Positions 33,681 through 43,668 of a stretch of DNA of 64,000 nt are shown here, piece after piece. This stretch comes from Takakia lepidozioides (Eukaryota > Streptophyta > Takakiopsida > Takakiales > Takakiaceae): contig CM060731.1 in assembly GCA_030704615.1 (NCBI GenBank), positions 57,206,756 through 57,270,755 on the forward strand. Reading direction: 5' to 3'. Position numbers and translations under genes: made by a program. The notes under the pieces are model-generated. The model saw only the letters and a list, made by a program, of their open reading frames with translations, searched no databases and was not told the origin of the DNA. The stretch's first letter is position 1. The number at the start of each line of letters is the position of its first letter.

Positions 33681-35530
33681 ATGTACCTCCAAAAACAGGA
33701 GGAAAGTTCTGGTCAGGAAGTACCTCCAAATACAAAGGAAAAATTAGGTCACGTTTTTACGGATGACGATTTGGAGAACATGGATGAACATCGCAGAGAA
33801 GCTTGGTTATTCTGGTATGGGATATTGGACAAGAAGCTGAGGAGAAGGGTGCGGGATGCAACTCTCCTACAAGCGGCCCAACCCACCTTAGCAAATGTGT
33901 TTTTGCTGGCAGAGCGGATAGAGCTCAACATGGTGGAGGAACGAGTGGTCATGGTGGGATTTGCTAAGGAGACACCACGGGGTAGTGGTGCTCCTAACCA
34001 ACCACTACCTCAATGTGCTCAAGGCAACAAGGGGGCTCAGGTGAAGCTCAGGGAAGGACAGAAAGGACCTCAGATGCAGGCGAACAACGGGCGGAGGTGG
34101 TGTGTTGGACATGTGGAGGACCCCATGTCAAGAAGGATTGCCCAGAGGGAGGCAAAGGGCCGGCACATACACAACCTGCACAGTTGCAGTGTAGACATTG
34201 TGGCAAGCACGAGCATGGAGAGGCCCAGTGTTATGGTTTGCATCTTGAGTTGCACCTAGGCCAGTTCCAAGGAAACAATGGTGGCCGGGGGCGAGGTGGA
34301 GCAACCCATAGAGGATGAGGTGGCCAAGCACGAGGTGCAGGCCAAGGGCAAGCTCAACATGGCCAAGGACGTGGAGGTCAGGGTGTTGACCAAGGCATAG
34401 CCAACCGGCTTCAGCAGCTAGAGTAGAGGCTCGCTACCATGGCTACAACTTAGGTGGTACCGGCTCCAAGGCCGGATGGTCCACCTCTTGCTCCTGAGGG
34501 AAGAGATATGGGAGGCATGGGATTCATGTGTGGGGCAACACTACCACTAGTGCAAGTGGAGTCGGCGGCGGCAATGACCCGATGAGCAGCACGAACTCCT
34601 GAGCCACGAGGTGCAGAGGTGGAGTTGGATCCACAACGTGGGGATGCAAGCCGTCAGGTTAGGCTTCCTCAGTCATTCACATTGGCGGCCATCCATGGCA
34701 CCTAGTTCTCGCCCGACTGTTACTGAGGCGGAGGTTACTATGCCATTGGGGAGATCCACACGGGCAACACCACTATCTAGTGTTGCCAAGGCTACGACAG
34801 CTAGTGTGCTACTAGGGGCGGCCATAACTGTGTGTCAGGCTCCATTGTTCTCGGCTACCATGATTGCGACGCCGGGGGTAAGACCAGCTGAGGTGTTCAG
34901 GCTGGCAGCTACACTCTGTGAGAGTGGGGATGTTACTTCATCTTCTGCGGAGATAGTGGGAGGTGTAGTGACGGAGGGCGGATCCTCGGATGTGAGGGTC
35001 AAGACTGCCACGGCGGCGCCATGGCAAGCTACAGCTGCCAGCTAGGCCAGCCATTGAGCGCGCCATGGTGACACCTGGGGTTGTCATGTTAGACAACCAG
35101 GAGGGTATTTTCTGTTTGAGTGGACCGGCAGGCAAGAGGTACCGGCCACTGCGGGTCTTGTTGGACTCGGGAGCTTAGCCATTGATGTTGGGCAGAGCTG
35201 CTATTGCAGGCTTGGGCCTCACGGAGGCGGATATGGAGCTTTGTCATTTCCAGATACAGACGTCTCTGGGAGGATCGGAGCAGGCTCGGGGCTTGACACG
35301 GCGAGAGTTGGCTATTAGACTACGGCCGAATCACCCTATAGATGGTTCAGTGACGCGAGCCAAGGCCATTGTGACAGACGCGGTCTCGTACGATGTCCTG
35401 GTTGGTGGGGCAGTGTTGTACCCCATGGGCTTCATCCTGGATTTTTGGGAGGAATCAGCTTCCTATAGGCCTGGATGGCAGTCAGGGGAGGGCCGACGTT
35501 CATGGCCCCACATGGGCGCCGCGTAACTAT
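33681..35530 (+). mobile_element. decayed gag-protease retroelement remnant
   Basis: Several shifted frames on the plus strand belong to one LTR-retroelement polyprotein. At 33681-34050 there is a capsid-like helical region (DLENMDEHRREAWLFW, ANVFLLAERIE). At about 34100-34235 there are two CCHC zinc knuckles (CWTCGGPHVKKDC and CRHCGKHEHGEAQC). At 35150-35526 there is an aspartic protease core, VLLDSGA, with an in-frame TAG at 35176 right after it, then PLMLG and YDVLVGGAVLYPMGF. A frame change lies between 34013 and 34100. No reverse transcriptase follows; the frame ends just before the LTR at 35535. The clade cannot be fixed from gag and protease alone. Confidence 0.7.
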
Positions 35531-35534
35531 TGGA

Positions 35535-36045
35535 TGTGGGGGAGAACGTTGTAGAATAGAGAACGTTCTAGAACAGTGTTTTTTTTTTTAATTTGAAAAA
35601 AAGTGCAAGTGGCTAAAGAGTTTGGCAAAAAATAGCCATACATTCTGTTCATCCATTGAAATTAGGACAAAATCATCCATTTTTGTACATAAATCCATTT
35701 ATATCATCCATATTTGGCGAATTCATCCATAATTCATTTTTTCATTTGGGGAAATTTGGCGATTTCATCCATGGAAAACAGGGAATTTGTGATAGAATAT
35801 TCTGTTTTTTTTTTTTTTTTTTTCTGAGGTCGAAATTTGAAGAAAATTCGCCAAGAAAAAAAACGCTGTTCTATAGGGAGCCGAGAAAGTGTTTCGGTAG
35901 TCGCGCCATAACTGTACCAACGTAAGAGGAGCGTAGTGGAGAGTACCAGAGGCTGCAGAGACAAAGAGCAGGGCCAGCATGGAGGCAATGAAAAGCACCG
36001 ACGTTGCAGTGGAAGTGTGTGGGAAGAGAGGGAGGGGCCGACCTA
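35535..36045 (+). mobile_element. probable LTR of the gag-protease element
   Basis: It starts TGTGGGGGAGAACGTTGTAG, directly after the protease frame, the usual plant LTR start. The shared segment with the inverted copy at 37610-37799 ends around GGAGGGGCCGACC. Internally it has a T-rich tract (about 35804-35823) and CATCCAT-like repeats that the second copy lacks. The true 3' end may be further right. Confidence 0.55.
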
Positions 36046-36049
36046 GAAT

Positions 36050-37600
36050 CCACAGTATTTACTGCTCTATATCTCCACGTTGCGTTCTCTTGGTCTACAA
36101 TCTGTTTTGGTCTAAAACAGTCTCAGCGGCGCCACCTCGGTTCGTGATCTCTAACCACTCTTCTTTCTCATCATCTACAATGCTTCAATCACCGCTCACT
36201 CCTTTAGCGCATAAGAACCATCAACTATTTTGAACATGAACATGTAGTTGGCTTTATTCATCTCAGCCAGCTATTCTATTAATGAATACATCTAGGTTCA
36301 TGTTTTGTAGGTTTTTTGGAGCCCTATGTGTGCAGAGCCTACTAAAATAGGTACTAAGTACTAAATAATTAGCAGTAACTTAGTAAGTAGTAAGAGGTGG
36401 AAGAGAGCGCTTCTCTCAGGGCGGTGGGCCGGACCCCCTCAAACGATATGGGACCCTTCTAGAAGGATGCCCCCCACATGTCACCCCTAGCAACCACCAC
36501 ATGACAACTGTACTCTGCTTACCGCAATTCGGCGCCTGACTATCTCCCATTTAATAGCTATCGCCTTCCTACTATCTTTTTTTTAATCCCCTTACACATT
36601 GATTATTTCTTCAAATCCTTGTGTAGCTTATTATACAAGCAGTTGTGTGCATATTCACTACACTATCTTTTAAAATTCAGAACCCAAAGATGACAGCATA
36701 AAACACCATGAGAATACCTGTGATAGATAGGTAATTTTACACAGAAAATTCAGTAGCATAGGTCAAGCAATACAAACATCAGCGTTCACAGGTCCGTAAT
36801 ACATAGGAATGTACGGTTCCTCATTAGTAACTGCTTCGCTAAAACAATCAACATATGCTATTTTGAGATCTAGGGGCTCTTCTATACATGATTCTTCATC
36901 AAAATACCGTGGACCCCCTCTTCACGTCGTCATGAAAAAAGATATCCTTCACTATTTCCATGGTGGTTTCTTTTGGCATCAACATTGTCTGCCATAAAGC
37001 TTCACACAAAAACGTACCTGATGCATAAAATTTTGTCGATTTTTAGCATCGTTAACACGCAGCTTGAGAATGTACCTGTTAATTGCTTCCCAGACCGTTG
37101 GTGAAAATGATAGATGAAGCCCCTTTTGAAAATATTTGATGGCGTCAAACACACAGTTTTTTAGCTCTGCACTACCATATAGTGCGTGCATTTCTTTCCC
37201 CTCTTCCATTTCATGCACGGTGACATTATGACTAAAAAACTTGAAATGCGGTTGTCTGTAATCTTTTAAACAGTATCATAACATCACTTTCCATGTGTGT
37301 AACCGAACTTGCCGCAATTTTTTACACATAACACTATGTCCCAACTGTGGACATATGTCCCATCCTAAATATGTTTTTATCAGTTTGTTAACCCGAAAAT
37401 TACATGTAGTTAATATTATGATTACCATCTGAAAATGTAAATGGGACATCGTATCACCACGTTCTACAGCCAAAAACCCAACAAGACAACTTTCTATTAT
37501 AAATTTTTTTAACGACTCAAACAGGTGCACCTGGACATCGCATCCTCCTACGCAACTGTACATGTCACCTCAAAAGGTTTTGATCCAACTTTGTCCTTTC
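36050..37600. other. AT-rich stretch without a supported gene
   Basis: Minus-strand frames at 36979-37218 (contains NCVFDAIKYFQKGLHLSFS) and 37276-37563 are open but unidentified. They could be remnants of one protein, but I see no domain and no splice-site pair joining them. The composition is AT-rich compared with the flanks. Confidence 0.35.
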
Positions 37601-37609
37601 TCGTCGTGA

Positions 37610-37860
37610 TTTCCTGGGTCGGCCCCTCCCTTTCTTCCCACACACTTCCGCTGCTTTTCATCGCCTCCATGCTATCCCCTCCTCTTCGCCTCTGGTACTC
37701 TCCACTACGCTCGTACACTGATATAGCTGTGGCGCGACACCGGAACACTTTCCCAGCTGCCTCGACAACGTTCTCTCTTCTACAACATTCTCCCCCACAT
37801 CCAACAGCCACGAGGGGCGCATGTGGGGCCATGCCACTTTCCTTACCACCTGATTCATAA
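37610..37860 (-). mobile_element. inverted second LTR end of the same retroelement family
   Basis: On the minus strand this segment matches the junction and start of the LTR at 35535: CATGGCCCCACATG, then ATGTGGGGGAGAATGTTGTAG, then GTGTTCCGGTGTCGCGCC, ending GGAGGGGCCGACC. It includes the last codons upstream of the LTR, so it is the 3' end of a second, oppositely oriented copy. Confidence 0.6.
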
Positions 37861-37911
37861 GTTTTTGACAAACTCGCCAATGTCAACTCCCTCTTAGTCG
37901 ATTTTATTTTT

Positions 37912-38370
37912 CATGCGGCTGGGATACATATATCCCCCTTTTTAATTCATGGACCATCCTCTAATGGATAGGGCCCACACAAACTTTGAAACGCTTTATT
38001 CCATATGCTTACTTTATCCCAAAACTTGCAGGAAATGAGAATTCCAACCCTTTGCACAACAATTGAGCATCACACCATGGCTCACTACAAATCCTTCTGA
38101 TGACTGTGCCCTCACAGCCAGAGGAGGAGCAGTAAGTATATCTTCCTCCCATTATTCATATAAATTATCCCTTGGTTGGGTATAATTTTATTGATGTTAA
38201 TTGAACCAACATGAGGAACCAAAAGCTTCGTTTTTGGGATGTTGGACAGTTACTGGAAGCAAGAGAAAAAGACCTCACTTTTCTTGAAGGGGATTTCAGG
38301 AGAGTTTTTTGGCTAGTTTGCGATTGGCACTCAAGTGGTTACTGAGAATACTGGGAGTCACACCACCATA
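37912..38370 (+). repeat. large inverted repeat, left arm
   Basis: This arm is the reverse complement of 43669-44310, apart from small indels and the SINE inserted in the right arm. Shared blocks include GGACCATCCTCTAATGGATA, CAATTGAGCATC and AGAGAAAAAGACCTCACTTT. It ends within about 20 bp of the start of duplicated block A (about 38388). It has no coding content. Confidence 0.75.
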
Positions 38371-39043
38371 GAGACCTGTTTCATACATGCTCCCAAATCT
38401 GGTCTACAACTGTAGCAATTGTGTTCTTAAGTGGGTGGCCTCTGTCCCCCAACCTTGAACTCCAACATGCACAAACCAATGTTATAGTGTGAGGGAGTCA
38501 AACTGCATCAATCAATAACAACATACCCAAATACCCTTACAATCACTATATGAACTTTCAAGCAGCCACCAAGGGATTGGATCTTGGTGGGTTAAGGATA
38601 GCATTTGACAATATTCATGCAAGTTCGTCAAGGGCTCCATCCAAAGCCACACAACAAGAAACAAACAAACATGTGCAAATTTAAGATGCTGAACAAACTT
38701 GTGCACAGGGCTGCCCCCTCTAATCAAGCTCATCAATATTCGTATTCACTTCCATCTTCAAGCTTTGGAGAAGCTCCACCACCCAAACCCAGAATTAGGA
38801 CAGCACTCTGATTTCCATCCACTGTCACCAAAGTCGGTCCAATATCACCCCTTCAGTCAAGTGCAATTATGGGCTGACTTCCCACCTATGCCGGGTAGAC
38901 CCCACTATCGTTTCCAGTGGATATGCCACAGAAAACAACAGTACATCATGGTCAATACTCTCAGGAAATGGTGCATGATCTGAGTAGCTCCACAGATCAA
39001 TGAATGAAGCCAGACACTCGCATCTTTCCAAGAAAACATCCTT

Positions 39044-41665
39044 TCACCAGTAATCCCCACAAGAACAAATCCCATCTTCAAAGTGGTGAAAGCGGTTAGC
39101 GTCCCGTACAACAATTGCTCGGCCAACAATTTTTGAGATGAATTTGGTGGAGGTGTGGCAGTCACCACACACTCGAAGATTCTTGATGAGACGGAGAGGC
39201 GTCCTAGGGGTTGTGCTGATCAGCCCAAAACCAATGGCCAGCTTCTCACTGTGGTGGCAAAGAGAAAATTCCTTTTCCTCCTCCCCCACATCGTGCAATA
39301 CAAAGCGCGTGTCAGGCACATACCCCGCCTCCTTCATCTCCCCAGACAATCTTCTCAGCTCAGCATGGATTTCCTTAATTCTGGGATGCAACTTGTCATC
39401 TACAACGAAGGTGTGCACCCTGTTGCCAACCTCAATGCAGCAGCGACCTGGCTCCTTTCTAACCCCTCTGACCTTCATCATTCTTCTCACCTTTGCAGTA
39501 TCATCCCACCTGCCAGCTGCAGCATAGATGTTTGAGAGCAACACATAAGTCGCGGCATCCTGTTCATCCCACGTGAGGATAGATGTTGCCGCACGTTCAG
39601 CCATCTCCACATTGCCATGGATTCTGCAGGCACCAAGCAAGGCCTTCCACACCACAGCATCTGGATTGATTGGCATTTTATTAATCAGGTCCACTGCCTC
39701 ATCCAGTTGTCCCGCACGTCCAAGAAGGTCCACCATGCAGCCAAAGTGCTTTACCGTCGGAGTGACACCATGATCTTGAATCAGGGAATCAAAGTAGCGT
39801 CTTCCTTCATTCAGTAGGCCAGCGTGGCTGCATGCAGAGAGAACACATATATAGGTGATACTGTCCGGCTTCAAGCCGTTCTTTTGCATTCCTTCAAATA
39901 GTTGCACGACCTCCCTATGACAACCATGCTGTGCATATCCTGCGATCATCGCACTCCATGACACCACATTACGTTCAGCCATATTGTCGAACACTCCCTT
40001 TGCATCCTCGATGCTCCCACATTTGGCATACATGTCCACCAGGGCAGTGTTCAGGATCACATCTGGTGCAATTCCAGCTCTGACGATGTCGCCATGCACC
40101 TCTTTGCCCTTTTCCAGGGCTGCCAGGGTTGCACACGCACTGCAAACGCACACAAACGTGATGTGGTCGGGCTTCACCCCTTCGCACATCATTTGCTCAT
40201 ACGTTTCCACAGCCTCCATCCCGCGCCCCTGCTGTGCATATCCTGCAAGCATCGCGCTCCACGACACCACATTTCGTTCAGCCATATTGTCGAACACTCC
40301 CTTTGCATCCTCAATGCTCCCACATTTCGCATACATGTCCACGAGGGTATTGTTCAGAATCACATCTGGTACAATTCCAGCTCTGACGATGTTGCCATGC
40401 ACCTCTTTGCCCTTTTCCAGGGCTGCCAGGCTTGCACACGCACTGCAAACGCACACAAACGTGATGTGGTTGGGCTTCACCCCTTCCCCCATCATTTGCT
40501 CATACGTCTCCAAAGCCTCCATCCCGCGCCCCTGCTGTGCATACCCTGCGATCATCGCGTTCCACGACACCACATTTCGTTCAGCCATATTGTCGAACAC
40601 TCCCTTTGCATCCTCGATGCTCCCACATTTGGCATACATGTCCACAAGGGTATTGTTCAGAATCACATCTGGTACAATTCCAGCTTTGACGATGTCACCA
40701 TGCACCTCTTTGCCCTTTTCCAGGGCTGCCAGGCTTGCACATGCACTGCAAACACAAACAAACGTGATGTGGTCGGGCTTCACCCCTTCCCCCATCATTT
40801 GCTCATACGTCTCCAAAGCTTCCATCCCGCGCCCCTGCTGTGCATACCCTGTAAGCATCGCGTTCCACGACACCACATTTCGTTCAGCCATATTGTTGAA
40901 CACTCCCTTTGCATCCTCAATGCTCCCACATTTGGCATACATGTCCACGAGGGTATTGTTCAGAATCACATCTGGTACAATTCCAGCTTTGACGATGTCA
41001 CCATGGACCTCTTTCCCCTTTTCGAGGGCTCCCAGGCTTGCACACGCATTGCAAACACAAACAAACGTGATGCAGTTGGGCTTCACCCATTCGCGCATCA
41101 TTTGCTCATAGGTCTCCAAAGCATTCCTACCACACCCATGCTTGGTAAATCCTGCCAACATTATATTCCACGTGATCAAAGATCGTTGAGGCATTCTGTT
41201 GAACACTTGGTGAGCATCCATGATGCTCCCGCACTTAACATACATGTTGACAAGGGTGTTGAGTAGAAAAACATTTGGCATGAATCCACTTTGGATAATG
41301 TGAGTGTGCACCTGCTTTCCAGCTTCCAGGCCTTTCACCTTGATGCACTTATGCAAGAGACAGACATACGTTTCTGAATCTGCTGAAATGCCTCCTTGGT
41401 TTAGAGTCTGTAGAGCCTCTTTCAGTCTGCCTGCCTCACAAAGCATCTTCACATGCCCAGAAGTGCCAGAAGAGGCATTGTGGACTCCCTCTCTCAATCC
41501 TTTTCCAGAAGCTGTGGTCATGGTTGAGGTGCCTGATTTTATCAACTGTGCCGCTGCAGCTGCAGCCTTTAGTCGACCATCTACCCATGCAGGTTTCTTG
41601 TAGCTATTGATCCACAGGGAATCATAGGTAATCTTGTGCTTGAAATCTGGCCCTCTTGGATGAAT
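39044..41665 (-). CDS. chimeric OSB PDF motif + PLS-DYW PPR protein (copy A, open)
   Basis: This is one open exon of 873 codons plus stop. It starts after an AG acceptor at 41665 with IHPRGPDFKHKITYDSLWI and WVDGRLKAAAAAAQLIKSGT, the second half of an OSB PDF motif (binds single-stranded DNA in organelles). It then runs without a break into a PPR protein: STMTTASGKGLREG, repeats in P-L-S order with four almost identical 101-residue triplets, E motifs, and a DYW domain with HSEKLA, CGDCH and terminal DYW. The triplet core contains VSWNAMIAGYAQQGRG, ACASLAALEKGKEVHG and LVDMYAKCGSIEDAKGVF. No ATG precedes the PDF part in frame; translation needs the spliced upstream exons (41859-41953 and beyond), or starts at the ATG in STMTT, which would drop the PDF motif. 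A bifunctional organellar nucleic-acid protein is an inference. Confidence 0.85.
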   Translation of the reverse strand: MHPRGPDFKHKITYDSLWINSYKKPAWVDGRLKAAAAAAQLIKSGTSTMTTASGKGLREGVHNASSGTSGHVKMLCEAGRLKEALQTLNQGGISADSETYVCLLHKCIKVKGLEAGKQVHTHIIQSGFMPNVFLLNTLVNMYVKCGSIMDAHQVFNRMPQRSLITWNIMLAGFTKHGCGRNALETYEQMMREWVKPNCITFVCVCNACASLGALEKGKEVHGDIVKAGIVPDVILNNTLVDMYAKCGSIEDAKGVFNNMAERNVVSWNAMLTGYAQQGRGMEALETYEQMMGEGVKPDHITFVCVCSACASLAALEKGKEVHGDIVKAGIVPDVILNNTLVDMYAKCGSIEDAKGVFDNMAERNVVSWNAMIAGYAQQGRGMEALETYEQMMGEGVKPNHITFVCVCSACASLAALEKGKEVHGNIVRAGIVPDVILNNTLVDMYAKCGSIEDAKGVFDNMAERNVVSWSAMLAGYAQQGRGMEAVETYEQMMCEGVKPDHITFVCVCSACATLAALEKGKEVHGDIVRAGIAPDVILNTALVDMYAKCGSIEDAKGVFDNMAERNVVSWSAMIAGYAQHGCHREVVQLFEGMQKNGLKPDSITYICVLSACSHAGLLNEGRRYFDSLIQDHGVTPTVKHFGCMVDLLGRAGQLDEAVDLINKMPINPDAVVWKALLGACRIHGNVEMAERAATSILTWDEQDAATYVLLSNIYAAAGRWDDTAKVRRMMKVRGVRKEPGRCCIEVGNRVHTFVVDDKLHPRIKEIHAELRRLSGEMKEAGYVPDTRFVLHDVGEEEKEFSLCHHSEKLAIGFGLISTTPRTPLRLIKNLRVCGDCHTSTKFISKIVGRAIVVRDANRFHHFEDGICSCGDYW

Positions 41666-41858
41666 CTGTACCCACACTCTACCCCTGCTCCTTCAGCTAT
41701 CTATGCCTCTGCACAAATCATGCATTCATCCTTGACTTGCTGCTAGCAGCTGACAATGACAGCCTAGATTTGTTCTCGGAAACACCCAACTGAGCTTATC
41801 ACACTGGTTCATATGCTGAATTGAGTCTGCTACTCTCTGGAATCTAACAGGCATTCAC

Positions 41859-41953
41859 CTGTTGGCCTCGGTTGTCCCACCATTGACTGGGGTCAGAAAA
41901 GTATTCATTCCACAGCTTCTCCTCATCTCTGTTACCTGTTTCTGGATACTTGC
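41859..41953 (-). CDS. OSB exon, WWDN half of PDF motif (copy A, module 3)
   Basis: This is a 95-bp exon with an AG acceptor (ATTAG/GCAAG) and GT donor (CAACAG/GTGAAT), phase 1 in and 0 out. It encodes KYPETGNRDEEKLWNEY then FSDPSQWWDNRGQQ. Spliced to 41665 it gives WWDNRGQQ-IHPRGPDFKHK, which matches the OSB consensus in which WWDNR and PDFKHK lie close together. It would attach directly to the PPR exon. Confidence 0.65.
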
Positions 41954-42100
41954 CTAATGTCACATTGGCAGTATCATGTCAAAGTCACTCCAAACTATCA
42001 AAGGTTCACTCAACCAGCTAACTTGCAGAATTCAACATGAAAATTTAGGGCTGATTCTGATAAGAGGGAAAAACAGGGTGAAATGTGTTGAAGAAGGTGC

Positions 42101-42248
42101 CTTCATTAGCAGTGCCTGATTTTATCAATTGTGCCACTGCTGCTGCGGCTTCCAGTTGACCATCTACCCATGCAGGTTTCTTGTAGCTATTGATCCACAG
42201 GGAATCACAGGTAATCTTGTGCTTGAAATCTGGCCCTCTTGGATGAAT
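42101..42248 (-). CDS. OSB exon, PDFKHK half of PDF motif (copy A, module 2)
   Basis: A 148-bp exon, phase 0 in and 1 out, encodes IHPRGPDFKHKITCDSLWI and WVDGQLEAAAAVAQLIKSGT, ending ANE plus one base. Its donor is GC (GAAG/GCACC). It fits both neighbouring exons in phase. Confidence 0.65.
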
Positions 42249-42441
42249 CTGGACCCACACTCCATCCCTGCTCCTTCAGCTTTCCATACCTCTGCACAAA
42301 TCATGCATACATCCTTGACTTGCTGCTAGCAGCTGACAATGACAGCCTAAATGTGTTCTAGGAAACTCGCAACTCAAATTATCACACTACTTCCTATGCT
42401 CAATTGCATCTGCTACTCTCTGTGATCCAACAGGCATTCAC

Positions 42442-42623
42442 CTTTTTGCCTCGATTGTCCCACCATTGACTGGGGTCAGAAAAGTATTCATTCCACAGCT
42501 TCTCCTCCTCTCTGTTACCTGTTTCTGGATACTTGTCTCCATTGTCCCACCATTGACTGGGGTCGCAAAAGCGTTCATTCCAAAACTTCTCCTCATCTCT
42601 GTTATCTGTTTTTGGATACTTTC
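42442..42623 (-). CDS. OSB exon with internally duplicated WWDN segment (copy A)
   Basis: This exon is 182 bp instead of the usual 95 because its coding unit is doubled in tandem: KYPKTDNRDEEKFWNERFC, DPSQWWDNGD, then KYPETGNREEEKLWNEYFS, DPSQWWDNRGKK. It keeps the flanking AG (CAG/GAAAG) and GT (AAG/GTGAAT) sites and phases 1/0. Block B has the single form at 55892-55986. Confidence 0.6.
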
Positions 42624-42800
42624 CTGCTGCCACATCGGCACTAACTTGTCGAAGTCATTTCAAACCACCACAGATGCACTTCAACATATGGAAAATGAAA
42701 GGCTACAACTTGGATGCAGACACCATAATCAATATGCAAATTCAGGGCCGAGTCTGATGAGAGGGCAAAACAGGCTGAAATAGGTCGAAGAAGAAGGTGC

Positions 42801-43180
42801 CCTCACCACATTGTCCTTGACCTTGTGTCATGACCCATGGAGGATTTGATCGACCATCAACCCAAAAGGACCTCTTGTGTGTGCTGCTTGTGACTGTAGT
42901 CAGGTAATGGCGGATTGGTCTGTGAGAACCACCACGGTGCAGTTGAGCAGGCAGAGACTGAAACACGGCCTGCTAATACCAAGCTGACTCTTCCAAGAAC
43001 CTTGTGAACATCAGGAAGAATACTAAAACAGGAGCCAAGAGCCCACATTTGCAGGATGGACAAACTTCTTCACATCGTATATTAAGAAAAAGCCACACCT
43101 TGCGATTGCACCATCGTGAAGGATCTTTATAAAACTCATGCCAGCTCTGCTCCGTGCTCCAAGGTAGAGGTGTGTGCTCG
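42801..43180 (-). pseudogene. OSB module 1 (two exons), disrupted (copy A)
   Basis: The first exon (about 43180-43099) encodes WSTEQSWHEFYKDPS, then RWCNRK where block B has SQWWDNRNRK, so the WWDN core has lost nine bases. The second exon (42919-42801, 119 bp) starts TNPPLPDYSHKQH, a PDF/Y-HK motif. It then needs a one-base frame change to reach WVDGRSNPPWV. The same frame problem occurs in block B, so module 1 was broken before the duplication, or an unusual splice is used. Confidence 0.6.
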
Positions 43181-43479
43181 AAAATCCGACAGCATCAACA
43201 TTTTGACAAGGTCCTTTACTGAGGGGTGCTAGTGAGCTTTCAACAACATTCATGCAAGTTTTTTTGGGCTCCATTGGGCTCTACCCGATGAGGAACAACG
43301 AACATGTCCAGACTTACACAGATGGTAAACCAGCTTATGTTTGCAGTCTGGAGATTGTAGAGTGGTCTCTGGAAACGACCAGGGAGGAAGGCGCTGAGCA
43401 GCCAAGAGTCTACGTTCTGGTTGAGTAGCTTACTATAGCTTTTGTTTTCTTCACTTGTTTCTTGTTGGCATATGAAATT

Positions 43480-43595
43480 TACAACTACCTCCATGCAGGT
43501 AATCTTAGGATTTTCTACATGAAGGTAGTTGCAAAACCAAGCTGAACTACCTGCATGAGAGTAGTTACAAACTACCTCCATGGAGGTAGTTATAG
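43480..43595. repeat. cluster of short palindromic repeats
   Basis: At 43570-43591 there is a perfect 22-bp palindrome built on ACTACCTCCATGGAGGTAGT. Imperfect relatives lie at about 43481-43501 (CTACCTCCATGCAGGTA), 43519-43531 (ATGAAGGTAGTTG) and 43546-43567 (CTACCTGCATGAGAGTAG). The cluster lies between the end of block A and the right arm of the inverted repeat, and block B has no equivalent. Confidence 0.75.
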
Positions 43596-43668
43596 TCAGC
43601 GCCAGCCACCGCGTTCGAGTATGGAACCCCGAGTCCTGCATCGCTACATCATCATCGACCTACCACCA

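Larger units (their letters stand above)
38388..43412. repeat. segmental duplication, block A
   Basis: Block A and block B (about 51868-56795) are direct copies. They share the 3' flank of the PPR gene (from CATGCTCCCAAATCTGGTCT), the PPR gene, and upstream OSB exons up to GAGGAAGGCGCTGAGCAGCC. Identity is very high in the last 450 bp of the PPR gene (identical protein), and lower, with small indels, in the OSB exons. This indicates recent duplication or gene conversion. Confidence 0.9.

Noticed and set aside
39900-41150. CRISPR-like regular repeats
   Set aside because: The 303-bp spacing is coding PPR triplets without spacers, in a plant genome; this is not a CRISPR array.
39984-41266. Two plus-strand open frames of about 375 and 390 codons
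   Set aside because: They are antisense shadows of the PPR repeats in copy A. The repeated 303-bp unit happens to lack stops in these frames, so they repeat with it. The same occurs at 53382-54431 in copy B.
41665-41677. GTG start codon for the chimeric protein
   Set aside because: Plant nuclear genes start at ATG. The GTG lies in what is best read as the end of an intron, just before the AG acceptor at 41666-41667.
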